From: Akkermansia sp. | GTDB lineage: Bacteria; Verrucomicrobiota; Verrucomicrobiia; Verrucomicrobiales; Akkermansiaceae | DNA: 64,000 nt | Assembly (NCBI GenBank): GCA_017517805.1 | Contig: JAFWYD010000063.1 | Span: 1 to 64,000 of the forward strand | Direction: 5' to 3' | Shown: positions 61,523 through 64,000 of the stretch, piece after piece | Layout of the letters: each line of letters begins with the position of its first letter | Position numbering within the stretch: the first letter of the stretch is position 1 | Made by a program: the position numbers and the translations under genes | Notes under the pieces: generated by a model | The model's input: only the letters and a program-made list of their open reading frames with translations | What the model was told of the DNA's origin: nothing | Databases searched by the model: none

Positions 61523-62237
61523 GCTCCCCGGAGCATAATGATAGTGGGTATAAAAACACGCCTTATGGAGCATCTTGTAAAAAAGTAGATGTGGCAGCAA
61601 GCATGTCATGGGCATTTATCAAGCCGTTTGTTGTAATTATGGGTGGATTGTTCATGCTGGTAATGCTGATGTTGCTGTGTATGGAGGCGAGTATGCTGGC
61701 TGAATATTGGTCGAGTGAGCGCGTGTACGCAGCCAGCGCAGAGCAGCCGGACCCGGCAAGGGAAGGCTGCCTGGTGCGGGTGACGGGGCCACTATGCGCC
61801 AATGAACCGCTCTGCGTGGGAAACCTGGGGACTTACTCCGGAGTAATCGAGATTCAGAAGTAGGTCACGATAGCCCGTGCCGATGAGTTACGCCTTGGTG
61901 GCTGGCAGGTACAGGGATTGTATACCAGCAGGTCTGCTCCCTTCTGCTATTTTGCTATCAATGATTCCAGAGTAAAGTGGGTGATGGCGGGAGATGAGCA
62001 TCTGGCCATGCTGCCTTCCGGTGTCGAAGCGACTCTGGTGGGACGGCGGTAGCCAGGGCCGGGCTGGGCCAACCCGCAGCCGGGTTCCTCTCCCATGTCA
62101 ACGATTCTCCTAGTGTCGATATATCGCTGAGAGCTTTCCAAGGTGTTGCCTTTTTTGCCTTGTTCGCTTATTTTGGGATCTGGCTGCTACTGGGCTGTCT
62201 CTCCCGGCTCATGAGCTGGCCGTATTGGTTGAAGTAG
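61519..62237 (+). pseudogene. TMEM43-like membrane protein gene, broken by a stop and a frameshift
   Basis: ATG at 61519 overlaps the ankyrin gene. The first part has a TM helix (FVVIMGGLFMLVMLMLLCM) followed by DPAREGCLVRVTGPLCANEPL, like the start of TMEM43/DUF1625 proteins. An in-frame TAG at 61861-61863 interrupts it, but the same frame continues with VTIARADELRLGGWQVQGLY and VKWVMAGDEHLAMLPSGVEATLV. Near 62041 a 1-bp loss shifts the frame, after which GTAVARAGLGQPAAGFLS and a second TM helix (GVAFFALFAYFGIWLLLGCL) run to a stop at 62235-62237. The locus is 719 nt, one short of whole codons. Shorter than typical TMEM43. Family call is tentative; the two lesions are clear if one gene is assumed. 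Confidence 0.6.
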
Positions 62238-63496
62238 GCGTAGATGCAGTCACCGTTGGCTAGCTCGAAATACAACAGGACGGCGGCGTAACGGGCGAGC
62301 TCAGGTTTGCGGTGGAGAAGGATGTTGGTGCCCTCTGCGGCCATAGCTGATACGCTGGTCACTTGTGCGGAATCAGGCAGGAGGGCCAGGCTCAGCGCGG
62401 TGGGGATGTCCGGTGTTTCCTGCTTGAGAATCCGGTGCAGGCGCCAGGTATTGCTCTGGGTAAAGCAACAGGCGGCACCGAGGATGATGGCTCCGAGCAG
62501 AATGCCGATGATCTTGCGGGGCAGGAGCCTGGGCGTTTGTCGGCAGGGGCCTTGCAGGGAGGACGGCAGCTCCTGGTCAGGGTCGAGCATGAAGGCTGCG
62601 CCCGCGTAGGCTACGCAGGTGCCGTGCGGTAGTCGGTATTGGGCAAGGGGGGGGAGTTGGCGGATCAGCGCCCAGGAGTCGCTGCCTTCTGAGATGGAGA
62701 GCCATTGGTTCCCCTCGATATAGAAGCGGGCAGGTCGCATGTGGCTGAATTGCTTGTCGGAACCGCCGGGGTGCCGGAGCTTGTCGGCATACTTCCAGAT
62801 AAAGCAGGCAATGACAGCCAGGACAAGGTATTCGGCTTTCTGGGCGAAAACAAGGAGCAGCGCTCCCCAGAGCAGCAGGAGGCAGGGGTACAGCCATGTC
62901 CATACCCATGCGCGGCCGTTTATCAGCGCCCGGGTATCTACCAGTTCCCGGCATTGCTCCGGTGTGGCGCTGAATCGGAGGGGAGGGACTTTCAGCTGAC
63001 CGGCGGGCGGTGGGATGAGTGCCCCGCGGTCAGGAATGGTGCCGGCATGTTTGGCGGCGAATTCGGCAAACTCGGCCATGCGTGCCTCTGGTAGTCCCTC
63101 CAGCAGGCAGTTGAGACTCTTGCCATTGGCAAGCTGCAGGTGCACGGTGTGGTGCAGCACCCGGTGGGCGGCTGATACCTCTGCCCAGGGGATGTAGAGT
63201 GCCATTTGCCTGTTGGCGGGCTCAATCATCACGCCGCCTTCTGTGAGAGTGTAGAAGGTTTGGCTGTGCGCGCAGAGGTTTTTCCGGAAGTAGCGGTATC
63301 GCAGCGCGGCGACCACAGCGGCCGGCAGAGCCATGCTGAGCACGAGCCATGGCGTGTATGGCGAGACCGGAGTCCTATTCTGGAGGCCGAAGCATGCGTA
63401 GCAGATGAGGGCGTAGATGCACCAGCGGGTGAAGAAGTATATGAGGGTGTTTTTGAGCGCGGTGTTGCTGCCGGTTTGAGTGATGCGGTATACCAT
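62168..63496 (-). CDS. YcxB-like membrane protein, hypothetical
   Basis: 442 residues from the ATG at 63496 (the longer frame starts at 63529). Two halves, each with paired TM helices followed by a soluble part. The first half has TLTEGGVMIEPANRQMALYIPWAEVSAAHRV, resembling the YcxB-like C-terminal domain (xxxGixixxxxxxxxxpWxxI). The second half repeats it weakly (RFYIEGNQWLSISEGSDSWALIRQL). A third TM pair and a C-terminal soluble domain follow. This looks like an internal duplication. Overlaps the tail of the broken TMEM43-like gene by 70 bp, convergent. No function can be assigned. Confidence 0.65.
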   Translation of the reverse strand: MVYRITQTGSNTALKNTLIYFFTRWCIYALICYACFGLQNRTPVSPYTPWLVLSMALPAAVVAALRYRYFRKNLCAHSQTFYTLTEGGVMIEPANRQMALYIPWAEVSAAHRVLHHTVHLQLANGKSLNCLLEGLPEARMAEFAEFAAKHAGTIPDRGALIPPPAGQLKVPPLRFSATPEQCRELVDTRALINGRAWVWTWLYPCLLLLWGALLLVFAQKAEYLVLAVIACFIWKYADKLRHPGGSDKQFSHMRPARFYIEGNQWLSISEGSDSWALIRQLPPLAQYRLPHGTCVAYAGAAFMLDPDQELPSSLQGPCRQTPRLLPRKIIGILLGAIILGAACCFTQSNTWRLHRILKQETPDIPTALSLALLPDSAQVTSVSAMAAEGTNILLHRKPELARYAAVLLYFELANGDCIYAYFNQYGQLMSRERQPSSSQIPK

Positions 63497-63597
63497 GATA
63501 AACTGTCGATACTCAGGATGCGAATTCAAGCCCCTTTTTTGTGTACATCAGGCGTGTAGGTGTCTTGTATCATCCGGTATCCCTTGATGTCAATCCT

Positions 63598-63677
63598 TTT
63601 TTGGCGCGATTTGGTAGCGTAGGCGTTGCGTCCCGAGCGAAGCGAGCTGCGCCGGATCGGAAAAATCGCGCCAAAAA
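63598..63677. repeat. Long inverted repeat with TTTTTGGCGCGATTT arms
   Basis: 15-bp perfect arms (63598-63612 and 63663-63677) around a 50-nt GC-rich centre that contains GAGCGAAGCGAG and further GGCG/CGCC pairing. REP/MITE-like structure located between the YcxB-like gene and the transposase remnant. Different sequence from the palindrome at 8641. Confidence 0.65.
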
Positions 63678-63679
63678 TT

Positions 63680-64000
63680 CACCGCCAAGGAAGTTGCGTC
63701 TGCATTCCGGTACATCTGGGGACTCAGGTTGCCCAATGAGGAATGTGGGCGTTCCATGTTTGTTGGTTCTTCAGAAACGCTCCATGATGATGTTATCTGC
63801 CCAGCTGCCCTTTCCATCCATGCTGATTTGCGCCCTCCTCGGCAGAAACATTCGCCCGGCATCTCCTTGGCTTGCTTCTTCCAGTTCTTTACCCAATCGG
63901 GACTGATTTCATATTCCGAGGCTATCTGAGCATGGTCCTTGCTCCTGTCAGCGCCTCCAATGCCGCTTTCCCCTTGCACTCGGCACTATCAATTCTTTCC
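63680..64000 (-). mobile_element. IS3-family transposase remnant, extends past window end
   Basis: Minus strand fragments: CKGKAALEALTGARTM at the window edge, a 1-bp shift near 63936, then AQIASEYEISPDWVKNWKKQAKEMPG, together the N-terminal helix-turn-helix part of an IS3 OrfA. Directly afterwards comes SMDGKGSWADNIIMERF in another frame, then RPHSSLGNLSPQMYRNAD, both from the C-terminal catalytic part of OrfB, with about 200 residues missing between OrfA and OrfB and further frame changes. A decayed, internally deleted element; terminal inverted repeats were not identified. Confidence 0.75.

Noticed and set aside
1..64000. CRISPR array or phage/defence island
   Set aside because: No regularly spaced repeats, cas, restriction, integrase or phage structural genes were seen; mobile DNA is limited to the right-end IS3 remnant and two palindromic repeats.

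Overview
The window looks like a chromosomal segment of a Verrucomicrobiota bacterium, most likely Akkermansia or a close relative. This is inferred from gene content: an LL-diaminopimelate aminotransferase route to lysine and peptidoglycan, a secreted GH89 alpha-N-acetylglucosaminidase (mucin and heparan-type glycans), an LpxR-type outer-membrane lipid A deacylase, a bactofilin, glutamate decarboxylase, and system II (ResB/CcsA) cytochrome c maturation. Most of it is dense housekeeping DNA. Accessory DNA is concentrated at the right end, where there are an ankyrin gene, a broken membrane-protein gene and a decayed IS3-type transposase.

Layout. 1-8.6 kb (+): 5'-truncated purF-like gene, carA, nadE, carB, dapF, dapL, tightly packed and mostly overlapping. 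8.7-11.6 kb (-): convergent dapA-dapB-folK-panB, so all four dedicated DapL-pathway genes seen here lie within 5.2 kb. 11.8-15.8 kb (-): NCS2 permease plus xpt, and a phosphohexomutase. 16-19.1 kb (+): pyrH, frr, bactofilin, secreted transglutaminase-like protein. 19.2-26.7 kb (-): two GspE/PilB ATPases (the first frameshifted), GspF, a GspG-like pseudopilin and the GH89 enzyme. 26.9-31.6 kb: tRNA-Ser, tRNA-Glu, GNAT, fabI with a YbjN-like gene and a MarR regulator, pyrE, nagZ. 31.6-36.8 kb (-): ankyrin/Sel1 protein, alpha-glucan phosphorylase-like protein, small DNA-binding-like proteins, gadB. 36.9-42.6 kb (+): Sel1 lipoprotein, DUF1287 protein, lone nuoA, metH. 42.7-46 kb: LptF/LptG-type permease, cdaA with a very short YbbR-like membrane protein, bioD, HU. 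46-49.5 kb (-): five-gene overlapping operon led by uspA. 49.8-59.1 kb: small lipoprotein, mfd, tRNA-Arg, DAACS symporter, lpxR, resB-ccsA, M48 lipoprotein peptidase, flavodoxin-fold oxidoreductase. 59.3-64 kb: DUF4177-like protein, ankyrin protein, broken TMEM43-like gene, YcxB-like membrane protein, IS3 remnant.

Two threads stand out. First, many genes carry a recognisable sigma70-type promoter (TTGnnn, 16-17 bp, TAnnnT) whose -10 box ends only 6-14 bp before the start codon. This predicts leaderless or nearly leaderless mRNAs for marR, cdaA, uspA, the transglutaminase-like gene, mfd, pgm, pyrE, lpxR and others, and in two cases it decides the start codon. Second, several proteins depart from their family: a glucan phosphorylase-like protein with Ser at the pyridoxal-phosphate lysine position, a CdaR/YbbR-like protein reduced to 55 residues, a frameshifted GspE, and a TMEM43-like gene with two lesions. 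All functional statements are from reading the sequence; no database search was run.
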